From positions 1 to 44,498 of the forward strand of contig JBPCIO010000237.1 in assembly GCA_051006215.1 (NCBI GenBank): DNA of 44,498 bases. Reading direction: 5' to 3'. Made by a program: the position numbers and the translations under genes. Positions 25,936 to 35,004 of this stretch are shown piece after piece. The stretch is from CF-72 sp051006215 (GTDB lineage: Bacteria > Chloroflexota > UBA6077 > CF-72). Numbering within the stretch: position 1 is the stretch's first letter; every line of letters starts with the position of its first letter. The notes below the pieces were generated by a model that saw nothing but the letters and a program-made list of their open reading frames with translations, did not search any database and was not told where the DNA came from.

Positions 25936-28900
25936 GTGCCCAAGTCTGACCTGCTGGAAACTTCGCGTACCGAGCGGCGGCCGGAGGATGAGAGCACGGC
26001 CCCAAATGGTCCCGAGTCCGGCAGCACTGGGTTGCTTGGAGCTGTGCCGCCCGCTGTTGTCGGGGGTGCGTCTCGCGAGGAAGCACTCCTGCAGCTCCAA
26101 CAGATGTACGGCAACGCCTATGTGCAGCGGCTGGTGGCCGAGCAAGTCGCCACCCGGGAGGGCACAGCAGCGGCGCAGCCGGGCGCACAGATCGCAGTTG
26201 GGGAGCTGTCGGAGGCGGATACAGGTGCACCACCGCCGGCGGACGCCCAGGTCGAGGTTGCCCAAGAACAACCCCAGGTCCAGGCGCCCACGAGCGCCGA
26301 CGTCCAGGACCAGCCACCTGCTCAGATGCTCGAGCAGGCCGGCGCAGGCGCGCTCCAGTCACTCAAGTCGTCCGCGGCGCAGGCCGCTCCCGCGAGCGTC
26401 GCCGGCGCACCACCCGCCTCACCGGCGGCCAGCGCTGTCCCGCCGACACTCGGAACCAGCGGGCCGGTTGACCTGGGCCTGGCGCCGCCCCAGGGCTCCG
26501 CTCCCGTCGCACCGCAGGCCGCGGCCGAGCTGCAATCCGCGCGCAATGGAGCAGCTCAGCTCGGCTCGGCCGCGGTCGCCTTCGCGCCCGCCCCCGAAGA
26601 AGCAGAGGCCGAAGGTGCTGCGACATCCGCGGATCCAGCTGCCGCCAACGACATGCTCGCCAACTTCATGGCTATCGTTGCCGACCGCGCCCAGCAGATC
26701 GCCGATGTCTCTTCGGGCGTACCGGAAACAGTCCAGGCTGCAAGCGACGCCGCTACTCAATCCATCTCCGCTCACGTCGACGAGCAGACCCAGGCCATTT
26801 CCGCGCACATCGAGACGCTTCGAGCCCAGGCCGGCACCGAGGCACAGTCCGCCCGCGACGCCGTCCTGCAGGAATTCACCACCACTAGTGCAGTCGTCAC
26901 CCAGGCCACCACCGTGGCTCGTCAGGCGGTCGAGTCTGAGTACAACGCCGCGCTCCAGGCTGTCGACACCCGCGAGGCTGCCCAGCTGCAAGTGATCGAC
27001 GATCGTTACCGCGCCGGTGACCAGCGCTTCCGCGAGGCCGGCCGCGTGGTCGGCGACGAAGCCGTGCAACGCGGCAAGCAGATGGCCGAACACTACATGG
27101 ACGGACTGGTCGACGAGGATGACAGCTTCCTCGATGGACCACTGACCTACAACCGCGGCAAAGCGCGCGCTGAGACCGCGACGCAGATGGGCGAGGGCTA
27201 TCAGAAGGGGCTCCAGGACGAGGCCAACAAGCAGGCTGACCAGGCCCAGCAAGGCAAGGCCCACGACGTCGGCGTAGCGCAAACCACGGCTGGCCACGCG
27301 CGCGAAGCCATGGCCAGTCAGTATGACGCCGTGCTCAAGACACTCGCCGATGCCGAGGCGGCGGCCCTGCAGCAGGCGGAGCAGGCTCGGGCCGGTTTGT
27401 TCGACGGCATCGATCAGGCACTGCAAGGCGCCAGCCAGGCACTGGAGCAACAGCAAGCCGCACTGCTGCAGGGCGTGCGCGATTCCGCTCAGGCCCAGTC
27501 AGCCGCTATCGCCCAGCAATCCGACCAGCTGATCGGCGCGGTCCACGGCCAGCTCGCGCAGGCCGCGAGTGGTGTCGTCGATTCCGGGTCCGCAGTCGCT
27601 GCTCAGCTGCAGGGCCAGGCCGCGCCGCAGCTGGACGTGCTCGGCGCCGCATTGGCCGACGCGACAGCCAAGCTCGACGCTGGTCTGGCGCAGGTGCAAT
27701 CGGACGTTGGCGACGCGGTAGCCTCAGGCCAGCAGCAGCTTGCGCAGGCTGCCGACGCGGTCGGCGACGGCCTGGCCTCCTCCAGCCAGACCGGCATGGA
27801 TGGCGCCACTCAGGCCGCTGCTGAGATAACCGCCACGCTGCAGGCCCTCGGCGCTTCGGCCGTCGAGACCCTGGGCAACGTGCAGCAGTCACACGACAGC
27901 GTGCTGGCCAGCACCTCGACCGCAGCGAGCGGCGGATTCGGTCGGGCCGTGGACGGCGTCCAGCAGGCCTACGACGCCATGAGCGCTGGTCTCGAGCGCG
28001 GCTTCGCCGAAAACGCGGCCGGCCTCGAACAAGGTCTCCGGGGTGCGCTGCCCAAGATGGAGGACGAGCTTCGTATCAAGGCCGAAGAGAACGCATCGCA
28101 CGTCCCGCCACGTTGGAAGAGTGTCGTCAAGTGGGTGCTGATCATCGCCGTCATGGTTGTCGTGGCGCTCGTCGTCGGGCCGTTTGTCATCGGTGCTGTC
28201 GGCGCCATGTTGGGCACCGGCGCGGTGATGACCGGCATCATTGCGGGGGCCATTGTCGGTGGCATCGCCAGCGCGACCATCCAGGTCATCAACAACTGGG
28301 CCGAGAACAAACCACTCGGCGAGGGCGTGCTCAAGGCAGCGGTGATCGGAGCGATAGGCGGCGCCGTGGGCGGCGGTTTCGGCGCGTGGGTCGGTCAACT
28401 GGGTCAGCAAGGCGTGTCGATCGCCAACACCGCGTTCCGCCAGTTTGCGCTCAACACCGTGGCCAACATCGTCACCGAAAACAGCATCAACATTGCCACC
28501 GGCAACTTCTCGTGGGCCTCGTTCGGTATGTCCATCGTGTCGGCCGTGGCCGTCGGCGGCGCGATGCACGCTCTTTCGGGCCTGAAGCCGATCTCGAATT
28601 TGCAGCAGTCTTCGATGGCCACCGGCGAAGGCGTCGGCGGTGCGGCCCTGACCGGGCTGGGCGGCACCGTCGAGATCAACTATCGGCCAACGCAAGCTGC
28701 CCCCAAAATCGCACCGGAGGACACGGCAGTGCCGTCAAGCACGGCCAAACCGGAACCTGCCGATGCGGCCGCAGGGGGTGGTTCACCCACGCAAATGGTC
28801 GCCGACGACTCGGCTCACAGCGCGGCTGCGTTCGAGCGGCTCAAAGCTCAGTATGCGATGGAAGAGATCACGGGGGCCGAGCCCACCGGCAGCGCGCTCA

Positions 28901-30276
28901 AGGGTGGCTCGGGTGACGTTCGAAGCAACCAGGTTGTGCAGCAGGTAGAGATTACTCTGCCTGACGGGTCCACAAAGATGGTCCCGAAGCGCGTAGACGG
29001 TGTCCGAAACGTGAGTATGGATGTGGACGTCAACCACAGCGCTCCAATTTTCGAGCAACCCCGCATTGCCGAGGACGGGCGCATCTTCCCGCTGCAAGGC
29101 AGTGACGGGAAGTGGAAGAACCTGACCCAGATGCCAGGCGAAGTAAACGGGCGGCCAGGAATCCACGAATACATCGTCGACGAGCACGGCAACCTGACAC
29201 ACCAGCAATTCGTCCCAGGCGGCGAGGTTACGGGTGTACCTGGCGGCGGCCCACCGAAGGCGTCAGCTGCTCCAAACATTGAACCCGAGGGCACTGCGCC
29301 GCCGCCTCCCGCGTCGACGACGCAGCCGGCCGATCCACCCGCCCGGCCTGGCTCACCCACCCAAACGGTCCCGCTAGACGAAATCCCGGGTGGACCAAGG
29401 CGCGCAGCAAACGACAACGCCGAACCCCCGCCCAGCGGTCCCGATCGCCCGAGCGGCGGAGCCGGCCACCCACTCCCTGTTGAGGAACCGCCTGACCGGC
29501 CGCGCAGTCCGGCAGCCAACGACAACAATGAACCAGAGGCACTGGCGCGCACGGGCACCGATGATGCTCGTCCACCCGCTTCCCCCGACCGGCGAAAATT
29601 CGAGGTCCTTGACGGTGGCGGTGGCCGAGACGGTGCTCCCCGCGCCATTGCAGGAGACCCGCCAACGGGCGAAGCGCCAACTGGGACCAAGCCCCCGACT
29701 CTGCAGACTGGCGAGCCGACAAGCAGTCAAGCCGTCGGATCTGCCTCCGAAAAGATCAGCTCGCCCATACTCGTCGAAGAGGAGGCCGGAGGCGGGCCAA
29801 TACGCCCGGCAACGGAGGACCCGGCAGCCAAACCTACTCTCAGTAAAGTGAGGGCGCTGCGTGACGCCGGCATCCCACAAGCGGAGAGGCGTTCGATGTT
29901 CGAGAAGTCTCGCGGCGTCTATGACATCGACGCGGTCAAGCCTTTACCTGATGGCGACAATGTTGCACTCACTCCATACCGAGCCGGTGCTGTCAAACCA
30001 CAGGGTCAGGAGATCCAGTTCGGCTTCGCCCCGTTCGAGGATTTCGACCAAATTCACCTCCAGGCAAAGCAGCTCAACGCGCGACTCCTCAACGAGCCGC
30101 GATTTGCCAACCTCGCTGAAGCCATCCCGGAGCTCGAAGGCGCATCAGGCATCATCTTCTTTGCCAAGCCGGGCATGATGTCAGGCAATCCTCTCACGGC
30201 AGCCGAAATGCAGTTTGTCCTCTCAAGCCCGGCGATCCTGGCCAAGACTACATTCGTCACCGGTTTCTTTCCCTAA
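25936..30276 (+). CDS. Polymorphic-toxin-like eCIS effector with coiled coil and membrane segment (1446 aa)
   Basis: Predicted cargo of the particle. The N-terminus carries LLQLQQMYGNAYVQRLV (51-67), matching the GN-x-VQRL type tag seen at the front of many eCIS-associated toxins. A Pro/Ala/Gln-rich stretch follows, then a very long Ala/Gln-rich helical, probably coiled-coil region (about 235-715). A hydrophobic Gly-rich segment (about 728-800, WVLIIAVMVVVALVVGPF) could insert into a target membrane. After Pro-rich linkers with two AANDN motifs comes an unrecognised C-terminal domain (about 1310-1446), the usual place of the toxic module. GTG start with a poor ribosome-binding site; nearby ATGs are out of frame. 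The C-terminal code looks more AT-rich than the rest, as if exchanged. A tape-measure role is possible because of the coiled coil, but the linkers and variable end favour an effector. Confidence 0.75.
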   Translation: MPKSDLLETSRTERRPEDESTAPNGPESGSTGLLGAVPPAVVGGASREEALLQLQQMYGNAYVQRLVAEQVATREGTAAAQPGAQIAVGELSEADTGAPPPADAQVEVAQEQPQVQAPTSADVQDQPPAQMLEQAGAGALQSLKSSAAQAAPASVAGAPPASPAASAVPPTLGTSGPVDLGLAPPQGSAPVAPQAAAELQSARNGAAQLGSAAVAFAPAPEEAEAEGAATSADPAAANDMLANFMAIVADRAQQIADVSSGVPETVQAASDAATQSISAHVDEQTQAISAHIETLRAQAGTEAQSARDAVLQEFTTTSAVVTQATTVARQAVESEYNAALQAVDTREAAQLQVIDDRYRAGDQRFREAGRVVGDEAVQRGKQMAEHYMDGLVDEDDSFLDGPLTYNRGKARAETATQMGEGYQKGLQDEANKQADQAQQGKAHDVGVAQTTAGHAREAMASQYDAVLKTLADAEAAALQQAEQARAGLFDGIDQALQGASQALEQQQAALLQGVRDSAQAQSAAIAQQSDQLIGAVHGQLAQAASGVVDSGSAVAAQLQGQAAPQLDVLGAALADATAKLDAGLAQVQSDVGDAVASGQQQLAQAADAVGDGLASSSQTGMDGATQAAAEITATLQALGASAVETLGNVQQSHDSVLASTSTAASGGFGRAVDGVQQAYDAMSAGLERGFAENAAGLEQGLRGALPKMEDELRIKAEENASHVPPRWKSVVKWVLIIAVMVVVALVVGPFVIGAVGAMLGTGAVMTGIIAGAIVGGIASATIQVINNWAENKPLGEGVLKAAVIGAIGGAVGGGFGAWVGQLGQQGVSIANTAFRQFALNTVANIVTENSINIATGNFSWASFGMSIVSAVAVGGAMHALSGLKPISNLQQSSMATGEGVGGAALTGLGGTVEINYRPTQAAPKIAPEDTAVPSSTAKPEPADAAAGGGSPTQMVADDSAHSAAAFERLKAQYAMEEITGAEPTGSALKGGSGDVRSNQVVQQVEITLPDGSTKMVPKRVDGVRNVSMDVDVNHSAPIFEQPRIAEDGRIFPLQGSDGKWKNLTQMPGEVNGRPGIHEYIVDEHGNLTHQQFVPGGEVTGVPGGGPPKASAAPNIEPEGTAPPPPASTTQPADPPARPGSPTQTVPLDEIPGGPRRAANDNAEPPPSGPDRPSGGAGHPLPVEEPPDRPRSPAANDNNEPEALARTGTDDARPPASPDRRKFEVLDGGGGRDGAPRAIAGDPPTGEAPTGTKPPTLQTGEPTSSQAVGSASEKISSPILVEEEAGGGPIRPATEDPAAKPTLSKVRALRDAGIPQAERRSMFEKSRGVYDIDAVKPLPDGDNVALTPYRAGAVKPQGQEIQFGFAPFEDFDQIHLQAKQLNARLLNEPRFANLAEAIPELEGASGIIFFAKPGMMSGNPLTAAEMQFVLSSPAILAKTTFVTGFFP

Positions 30277-30312
30277 CTGGACTGACACACTGAATTTGCA
30301 TCTGGAGAAGCC

Positions 30313-31173
30313 ATGCCCGCGTACATGCTGCGTATCAATGATTCAGCACTAGGCCTCGTTCACATCGCTGCGCGTTGGCTAGACGAGGCCGATATGCGGC
30401 AACCAACAGATCTCGTCGCCAGGCTGGTAAACGAATCCGTAGCATCGGGTCCTGAATCAGGCTGCACGAACGTCGTAACTCAGCTACATCATTTCTTGTT
30501 GAGTAAAGGGGATGATCAAAAGCTGCGCGAAGAGTTCAGGGCGGAGCAGTATCAGTGGTACCTGGCCCAGAGTGAGTTACTCGTTACCTCGCTTGAACAG
30601 ACTGTCATCAGTGCTTGCAATGTCGGCACCATGAAAGCTTTCCTGTTCCGCCGCCGCGCTATGGCGATGCTACCACTCAATGCTTCACACACTCTGGCCT
30701 CGGAAGTAAGCGCCGGGACTATAGAGGAATCCTGCATCGCGCCGTTTGCGACGCGTACGAACGGAGAGATTGCCACGCAGTTGTTGGCCGCCTCGCCCGA
30801 GATGATCGCACGTCTGATTCCGATGGACCGCGGCGAGTTCGTGGCAACGCTGGGCACTGCCGCAACGCGGCTGATAGGTTACTTTCCCGACGCGCGTCGC
30901 GCGGGGTTCTACCGCCGCCAGCCTCCGAATCCACAATTCGCGCAGTTGCCCACCGAGATAGGCGATGCAGTCCTTTTCTACCGACCAACAAGGAAATACT
31001 TGAAGTTGGAGCATGAGCCAGACCTGCTCAGCCAATTGAAACACCTGTTGATCGGCAATCCGTCAACTCCCGCGAGCTCCTCGGTTCCAATCAACCGGGG
31101 ATGGGTGGTCGGAGCGGAAATCACTCAGAAGAACCAGTTTGGCGAGCTACGTACGTACGGCGAGCTCGCCTGA
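30313..31173 (+). CDS. Unknown protein, candidate immunity partner of the effector (286 aa)
   Basis: No family recognised. ATG preceded by GGAG at five bases. It is soluble and mixed alpha/beta, with a Cys-containing helical N-terminal half and a short loop-rich C-terminus. It begins 36 bases after the effector stop, where toxin systems commonly keep an immunity gene. Its codons use A and T at the third position far more than the surrounding genes (for example the stretch around 30420-30530), which suggests acquisition together with the end of the effector gene. An alternative is a second toxin or an effector chaperone. The 109 bases after it up to the DUF4255 gene hold no gene that I can see. 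Confidence 0.75.
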   Translation: MPAYMLRINDSALGLVHIAARWLDEADMRQPTDLVARLVNESVASGPESGCTNVVTQLHHFLLSKGDDQKLREEFRAEQYQWYLAQSELLVTSLEQTVISACNVGTMKAFLFRRRAMAMLPLNASHTLASEVSAGTIEESCIAPFATRTNGEIATQLLAASPEMIARLIPMDRGEFVATLGTAATRLIGYFPDARRAGFYRRQPPNPQFAQLPTEIGDAVLFYRPTRKYLKLEHEPDLLSQLKHLLIGNPSTPASSSVPINRGWVVGAEITQKNQFGELRTYGELA

Positions 31174-31282
31174 CGATTGGATCTCCAGTACCGAGTACCG
31201 ACCCCCGCATCGGCGCGCGACGGTGTGGTGATCCCCGTGATCGCCTCGTGTTGCAGTTCGGCTCTTATGAGCAGCACATCCC

Positions 31283-31909
31283 ATGCTGCCGGAACTCCAC
31301 CAGGTCATTCAGGACTTGATTTACCGTGAGGGGCGGATTGATCGCTCCGAGGTTGACATCGATTTCGACATCCCCACGAAAGAGTTCGTGGATAGACTGA
31401 CCCGACCGACAATCAACCTGTACCTGGTCGAGCTGCAGGAAAACATAGACCTGCGCCAGGCACAATTCCAGGCCAGCAAGAGCAATGGCAGAGCCCAGTT
31501 TCAGGCGCCGCCGCGGCGAATAGACCTGCGCTACGTCGTCAGCGTACTGACCGCCAGCGCTGACGACGCGTTTCGTTTACTGTGGCGGGTTCTGGGCGTG
31601 TTGATGCGGTCGCCCGAGTTGCCGACGCAGGACTTGCCGACGGAGCTGACCCTGGAGTTCCCGATTCTCGCCCGCGTCGCCCATCCGGATAGTGGCCTGA
31701 AGCTGCTGGACATCTGGAGTGCCGTCGGGGGAGAGCCGCGCGCCGCGTTCGCCTACGTGCTGACTGTCCCAATGGACATGGCCCTGACGGTACATGCCCC
31801 GCTTGTGCTGTCGCGCAGTCTCCAATACCGCAGCCTCAACAGCTCCGGTGGGAGTGAGGAACCGTCCCTCATCCGCCGGGAACTGCGCAGCGATGGACCC
31901 ACATCGTGA
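31283..31909 (+). CDS. DUF4255 family tail-terminator protein (Afp16/Pvc16-like)
   Basis: A 208-residue protein of the DUF4255 family, whose members cap the distal end of eCIS tubes and set or finish tube length. The N-terminus shows the family pattern: EVDIDFDIPTKEFVDRL (23-39) followed by RPTINLYLVELQENIDLR (41-58), then RRIDLRYVVSVLTA, and a C-terminal beta-rich part with PVILSR-like strand (APLVLSRSLQYRSL). ATG start at 31283 without a strong ribosome-binding site. Length is normal for the family. It comes directly before the sheath gene, separated by the second copy of the 40-nt element. It is the first gene of the structural block. Confidence 0.9.
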   Translation: MLPELHQVIQDLIYREGRIDRSEVDIDFDIPTKEFVDRLTRPTINLYLVELQENIDLRQAQFQASKSNGRAQFQAPPRRIDLRYVVSVLTASADDAFRLLWRVLGVLMRSPELPTQDLPTELTLEFPILARVAHPDSGLKLLDIWSAVGGEPRAAFAYVLTVPMDMALTVHAPLVLSRSLQYRSLNSSGGSEEPSLIRRELRSDGPTS

Positions 31910-31911
31910 TT

Positions 31912-31951
31912 CTTGTGACGCACCAGTGAAATGCGTCTGTTGAACTGACGA
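31912..31951 (+). repeat. 40-nt intergenic element, copy 2
   Basis: It lies in the 63-base gap between the DUF4255 stop and the sheath ATG and ends 21 bases before that ATG. It is 33/40 identical to 25148-25187. The inverted repeat is reduced to CAGT (31924-31927) / ACTG (31944-31947) with the same 16-nt loop. The seven differences fall mostly inside the loop and flanks. Confidence 0.6.
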
Positions 31952-31972
31952 TACCAAGCAGAGGAGCGAGGT

Positions 31973-33538
31973 ATGCCAGAGTATCTGACGCCGGGCGTCT
32001 ACGTTCAAGAGGTCGACACTGGTCCCCGACCGATCGAGGGCGTTGGGACCGCCTGCGCGGGATTCGTCGGCTTGGCCCCCAACGGGCCTGCCAATTCGCC
32101 GGTGCTGGTGACCAACTGGTCGCAGTACGTGAACATCTTCGGAAGTCTGGACGACAGTGGCAAGCGGAACCCGCACATGCCGGGAACCTACATGTCCCAC
32201 TCTGTCTATGGCTACTTCCTCAACGGTGGTGGCCGCTGCTACGTCACACGCGTAGTACCCAAAAACGGGCACGCTGGCAACGGCAAACTTGCACCGCCCA
32301 CAGTCCAACTGCCAAGCAAGTCGTCGAGGGCTCTGCCGTCGCTTACCCTGCGCAGCAAGGAGGCTGCCCCTACCGAGGACATCGAAGTGACTGTTACGGC
32401 GGCCGTCGGCGACGGCCAACCCGAAGGCGCATTCACCTTGCGCATCAAGATGGGGGCCGCAGAGGAGCTATTCGAGAACGTCAGCCTAGGCAAGCGCAGT
32501 CCACGCCCGGTGACGGAGACCGTGAACCAGACCAGCAAGCTGGTCATGGTCATCGAGGAGCAGGCGCAAGGCACGCTCGCGGAGCGGATGCCCGAAGCCG
32601 GCAGCTATTTCATACGTTCTCAGCAAACGGTTTCTCAGCCAATGGTGAAGGTCGAGGATTTCGCGGGCGACATCGTCCAGCGCAGCGGCATGGAAGGTAT
32701 GCAGATTGCCGAGGACGTCACGATGGTGTGCTGCCCCGATCTCATGGCTGCCTATCAGGCCGGTGCGCTGGACCGCGACGGCGTGAAATCCGTCCAGCTC
32801 AAGATGATCGCCCACTGCGAGCTGATGGGTGATCGGGTCGCCATTCTCGACCCACTTCCGGACCTGAACCCCCAGGAGGTGGGTGCGTGGCGGTTGAAGG
32901 AGACGAACTACGACTCCAAGTATGCCGCGCTGTACTACCCCTGGATCACGGTGCCCGGCCCCGACAACCGGCCCATGGCCATGCCGCCGTCCGGCCACAT
33001 GGCGGGCATCTGGGCGCGCAATGACAACGAGCGCGGCGTCCACAAAGCCCCAGCCAACGAGGTCATCCGGGGTGTGCTGGAGTCGGCGACGCCGATCACA
33101 AAGGGCGAACAGGACACGCTCAACCCGGTTGGTGTGAACTGCATCCGCACATTCTCCGGGCGCGGTGTTCGGGTGTGGGGTGCGCGTACGCTCAGCAGTG
33201 ATCCGGCGTGGAGGTACATCAACGTCCGCCGGCTGTTCAATTACATCGAGAAGTCGATCGAGCTGGGTACACAATGGATCGTCTTCGAGCCCAACACGCC
33301 GGACCTGCGGGCGCGGGTGCGCCGGGACGTGGGCGCCTTTCTCAACCGGTCGTGGCGCGAGGGGATGCTCTTCGGCCTGACCGCGGGCGAAGCCTTCTTC
33401 GTCAAGTGCGACGCTGAGATCAACCCGCCCGAAGTTCGGGATGTTGGCCAGCTGATCATCGATGTCGGGCTGGCCCCGGTCAAGCCGGCCGAGTTCGTGA
33501 TCTTCCGCTTGAGCCAGATCGCTGGCGGGGGCGCCTGA
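31973..33538 (+). CDS. Contractile tail sheath protein
   Basis: The 521-residue sheath subunit that polymerises around the inner tube and contracts to drive it into the target. The N-terminal arm has the typical YLTPGVYVQEVDTGPRPI (4-21) and GFVGLAP segment. The conserved C-terminal handshake region is present: NYIEKSIELGTQWIVFEPN, FLNRSWREGMLFGL and a final VIFRLSQIAGG strand. Residues about 100-220 form an insertion typical of the exposed domain. ATG with GAGGAGCGAGG directly upstream. Only one sheath gene is visible; Afp and PVC loci have several paralogues. Twenty-seven bases separate it from the tube gene. Confidence 0.97.
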   Translation: MPEYLTPGVYVQEVDTGPRPIEGVGTACAGFVGLAPNGPANSPVLVTNWSQYVNIFGSLDDSGKRNPHMPGTYMSHSVYGYFLNGGGRCYVTRVVPKNGHAGNGKLAPPTVQLPSKSSRALPSLTLRSKEAAPTEDIEVTVTAAVGDGQPEGAFTLRIKMGAAEELFENVSLGKRSPRPVTETVNQTSKLVMVIEEQAQGTLAERMPEAGSYFIRSQQTVSQPMVKVEDFAGDIVQRSGMEGMQIAEDVTMVCCPDLMAAYQAGALDRDGVKSVQLKMIAHCELMGDRVAILDPLPDLNPQEVGAWRLKETNYDSKYAALYYPWITVPGPDNRPMAMPPSGHMAGIWARNDNERGVHKAPANEVIRGVLESATPITKGEQDTLNPVGVNCIRTFSGRGVRVWGARTLSSDPAWRYINVRRLFNYIEKSIELGTQWIVFEPNTPDLRARVRRDVGAFLNRSWREGMLFGLTAGEAFFVKCDAEINPPEVRDVGQLIIDVGLAPVKPAEFVIFRLSQIAGGGA

Positions 33539-33565
33539 GTCTACACATCTAGCTAAGGAGTAAAT

Positions 33566-34021
33566 ATGGCAGAGCTATCTACCAACGCTAAAGACCCGTT
33601 GATAGCAGCATTCTTCACGATCGAAATGCAAGGTGCTGTCGCGGGTGTGTTCAAGTCCCTGGAGGGCGTCGGCAGCGAGAACGAGCTGACCGAGTACAAA
33701 GCCAGCGGCCCAAACGGCGAGCAGGTCGTGAAGTACCAGCCCGGACTGCTGAAGTGGAACCCGGTGAAGCTCAAGCAGGGCGTCACGGCGGACCTCTACT
33801 TCTGGAAATGGCGCGAGCTCGTCGAGAAGGGCGACATGACCGAGGCGCGCAAGAACGGCGCGTTTGTCATGCACAACACCAAAGGCGAGCCCGCGGCGCG
33901 ATGGGAGTTCGTCAATGCTTGGCCGCGGTCCATCACCGGCCCCGGCGCAGACGCCGGCGCAAGCGAGGTAGCCATCGAAGAGATGGAAATTGTCTGCGAA
34001 GGGTATAAGCGGACACTGTGA
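33566..34021 (+). CDS. Inner tube protein (gp19/Hcp-like), first copy
   Basis: A 151-residue protein of the T4 gp19-like tail tube family, forming the stacked hexamers of the inner tube. Signs: DPLIAAFFTIEMQG near the N-terminus, the SLEGVGSE turn, KLKQGVTADLYFWKW central strand and a WEFVNAWPRSITGP segment, all diagnostic for the fold. ATG with AAGGAG seven bases upstream. Highly expressed structural genes normally have such a leader. The stop overlaps the next ATG by one base (TGATG). Confidence 0.96.
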   Translation: MAELSTNAKDPLIAAFFTIEMQGAVAGVFKSLEGVGSENELTEYKASGPNGEQVVKYQPGLLKWNPVKLKQGVTADLYFWKWRELVEKGDMTEARKNGAFVMHNTKGEPAARWEFVNAWPRSITGPGADAGASEVAIEEMEIVCEGYKRTL

Positions 34022-34392
34022 TGGGCCACAACGGTGCGTTGCAGACTGAGCATCTGTTCACGCTACCGTGCGGCTACGTCGACGAGCGGGGCGATCTGCA
34101 TCGCCAGGGTGTGATGCGACTCGCCACCGCGCTCGACGAAGTGCAGCCCTTGCGCGATACGCGCGTGCAGGCCAACCAGGCGTACGTGGCCATTCTGCTC
34201 CTGAGCCGTGTCGTGACGCGGCTCGGGAGCATCACTCAGGTCACCCCGATGGTGGTGGAGCATCTGTTCGCGGCCGACTTCGCCTATCTCCAGGATCTTT
34301 ACATGCAAATGAACCAGGCAGTGGGGGCGTTGGCTGAAACCCAGTGTCCCGACTGCGGCTCGCGCTTCGCCGTCGACATGCTGGCAAGCTGA
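34021..34392 (+). CDS. Tail-assembly-chaperone-like protein with C-terminal CPDCG
   Basis: A 123-residue protein between the two tube genes. The start FTLPCGYVDERGDLHRQG (about 13-30) followed by long helices resembles phage tail assembly chaperones, which bind tape-measure or effector proteins during assembly. The C-terminus has a CPDCG pair (zinc-knuckle-like); only one CxxC is present, so metal binding would need a partner or an upstream Cys. The ATG at 34021 overlaps the tube stop; a GTG one codon earlier (34018) is equally possible. Function by similarity of pattern only. Confidence 0.75.
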   Translation: MGHNGALQTEHLFTLPCGYVDERGDLHRQGVMRLATALDEVQPLRDTRVQANQAYVAILLLSRVVTRLGSITQVTPMVVEHLFAADFAYLQDLYMQMNQAVGALAETQCPDCGSRFAVDMLAS

Positions 34393-34405
34393 GAGGACGA
34401 CACCT

Positions 34406-34585
34406 GTGGCCTCCAACGATACCCCGGCCGGCGACACGGGCGGGGTCGAGCCATCGTCAAACGGCGTTGACGTGGAGCGGCTCGCCGAGAAGGTCTACCG
34501 CCTCATGCAGGCTGAGATACGTCTCGGTGTGGCACGTGGGGAGGCTCTGCCGCGACGCTCCAATTGCACGAGGTCAGGCGCATGA
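34406..34585 (+). CDS. 59-residue small eCIS protein
   Basis: A short gene easily missed. GTG start with GAGAGGACGA about eight bases ahead, 13 bases after the previous stop; it ends with ATGA overlap into the second tube gene. The N-terminal 20 residues are polar and Gly/Pro-rich. The centre is an amphipathic helix ERLAEKVYRLMQAEIRLGV (residues 24-42). A similar helix, LDALARQVYTVLRRRLASE, ends the DUF4157 protein encoded 0.4 kb downstream. Small helical proteins between tube genes occur in other eCIS loci. It may bind tube or baseplate partners. Confidence 0.75.
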   Translation: MASNDTPAGDTGGVEPSSNGVDVERLAEKVYRLMQAEIRLGVARGEALPRRSNCTRSGA

Positions 34586-35004
34586 ATACCGACGTCCATA
34601 CCGCGCGGCGGTTCTACGTCGAAATCGAAGGCAACCCTCAGGCAGTCTTCACCGAAGTGGGCGGCCTGCAGGTAGAGATGCAAGTGTTCGACTATCAGGA
34701 AGGCGGCAACAATGGCTTCGTCCACCGTCTGCCGGGACCGGTAAAGATCGGTAATGTTACTCTCAAGCGCGGTCTCACCGCATCGAACGAGTTCTTCAAA
34801 TGGTGCATCGAGGTCGCTTCGCGCAGTGTCACCCGCCGCCACGTATCGGTGCTGCTGTACGACACCCGGGGTCAGGAGGTGGTGCGCTGGAATTTCCTCA
34901 ACGCGTACCCCGTCAAGTGGGTCGGCCCCCAGTTCACGTCGACGAGCCAGGCTACCGCGATCGAGACGCTCGAGCTGGCGCACGATGGCTTGGAGCTCGG
35001 CTAG
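34582..35004 (+). CDS. Inner tube protein, second copy (tube initiator)
   Basis: A 140-residue gp19-like protein, diverged from the first tube protein. Family features are RFYVEIEGN (10-18), FTEVGGLQVEMQV, LKRGLTASNEFFKW (about 62-75) and the VRWNFLNAYPVKWVGP strand. In Afp/PVC particles a second tube protein (Afp5/Pvc5) joins the tube to the spike and baseplate, and position before the LysM and VgrG genes fits that. ATG 34582 overlaps the small-gene stop (ATGA), giving tight coupling. The DUF4157 gene starts four bases after its stop. Confidence 0.95.
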   Translation: MNTDVHTARRFYVEIEGNPQAVFTEVGGLQVEMQVFDYQEGGNNGFVHRLPGPVKIGNVTLKRGLTASNEFFKWCIEVASRSVTRRHVSVLLYDTRGQEVVRWNFLNAYPVKWVGPQFTSTSQATAIETLELAHDGLELG

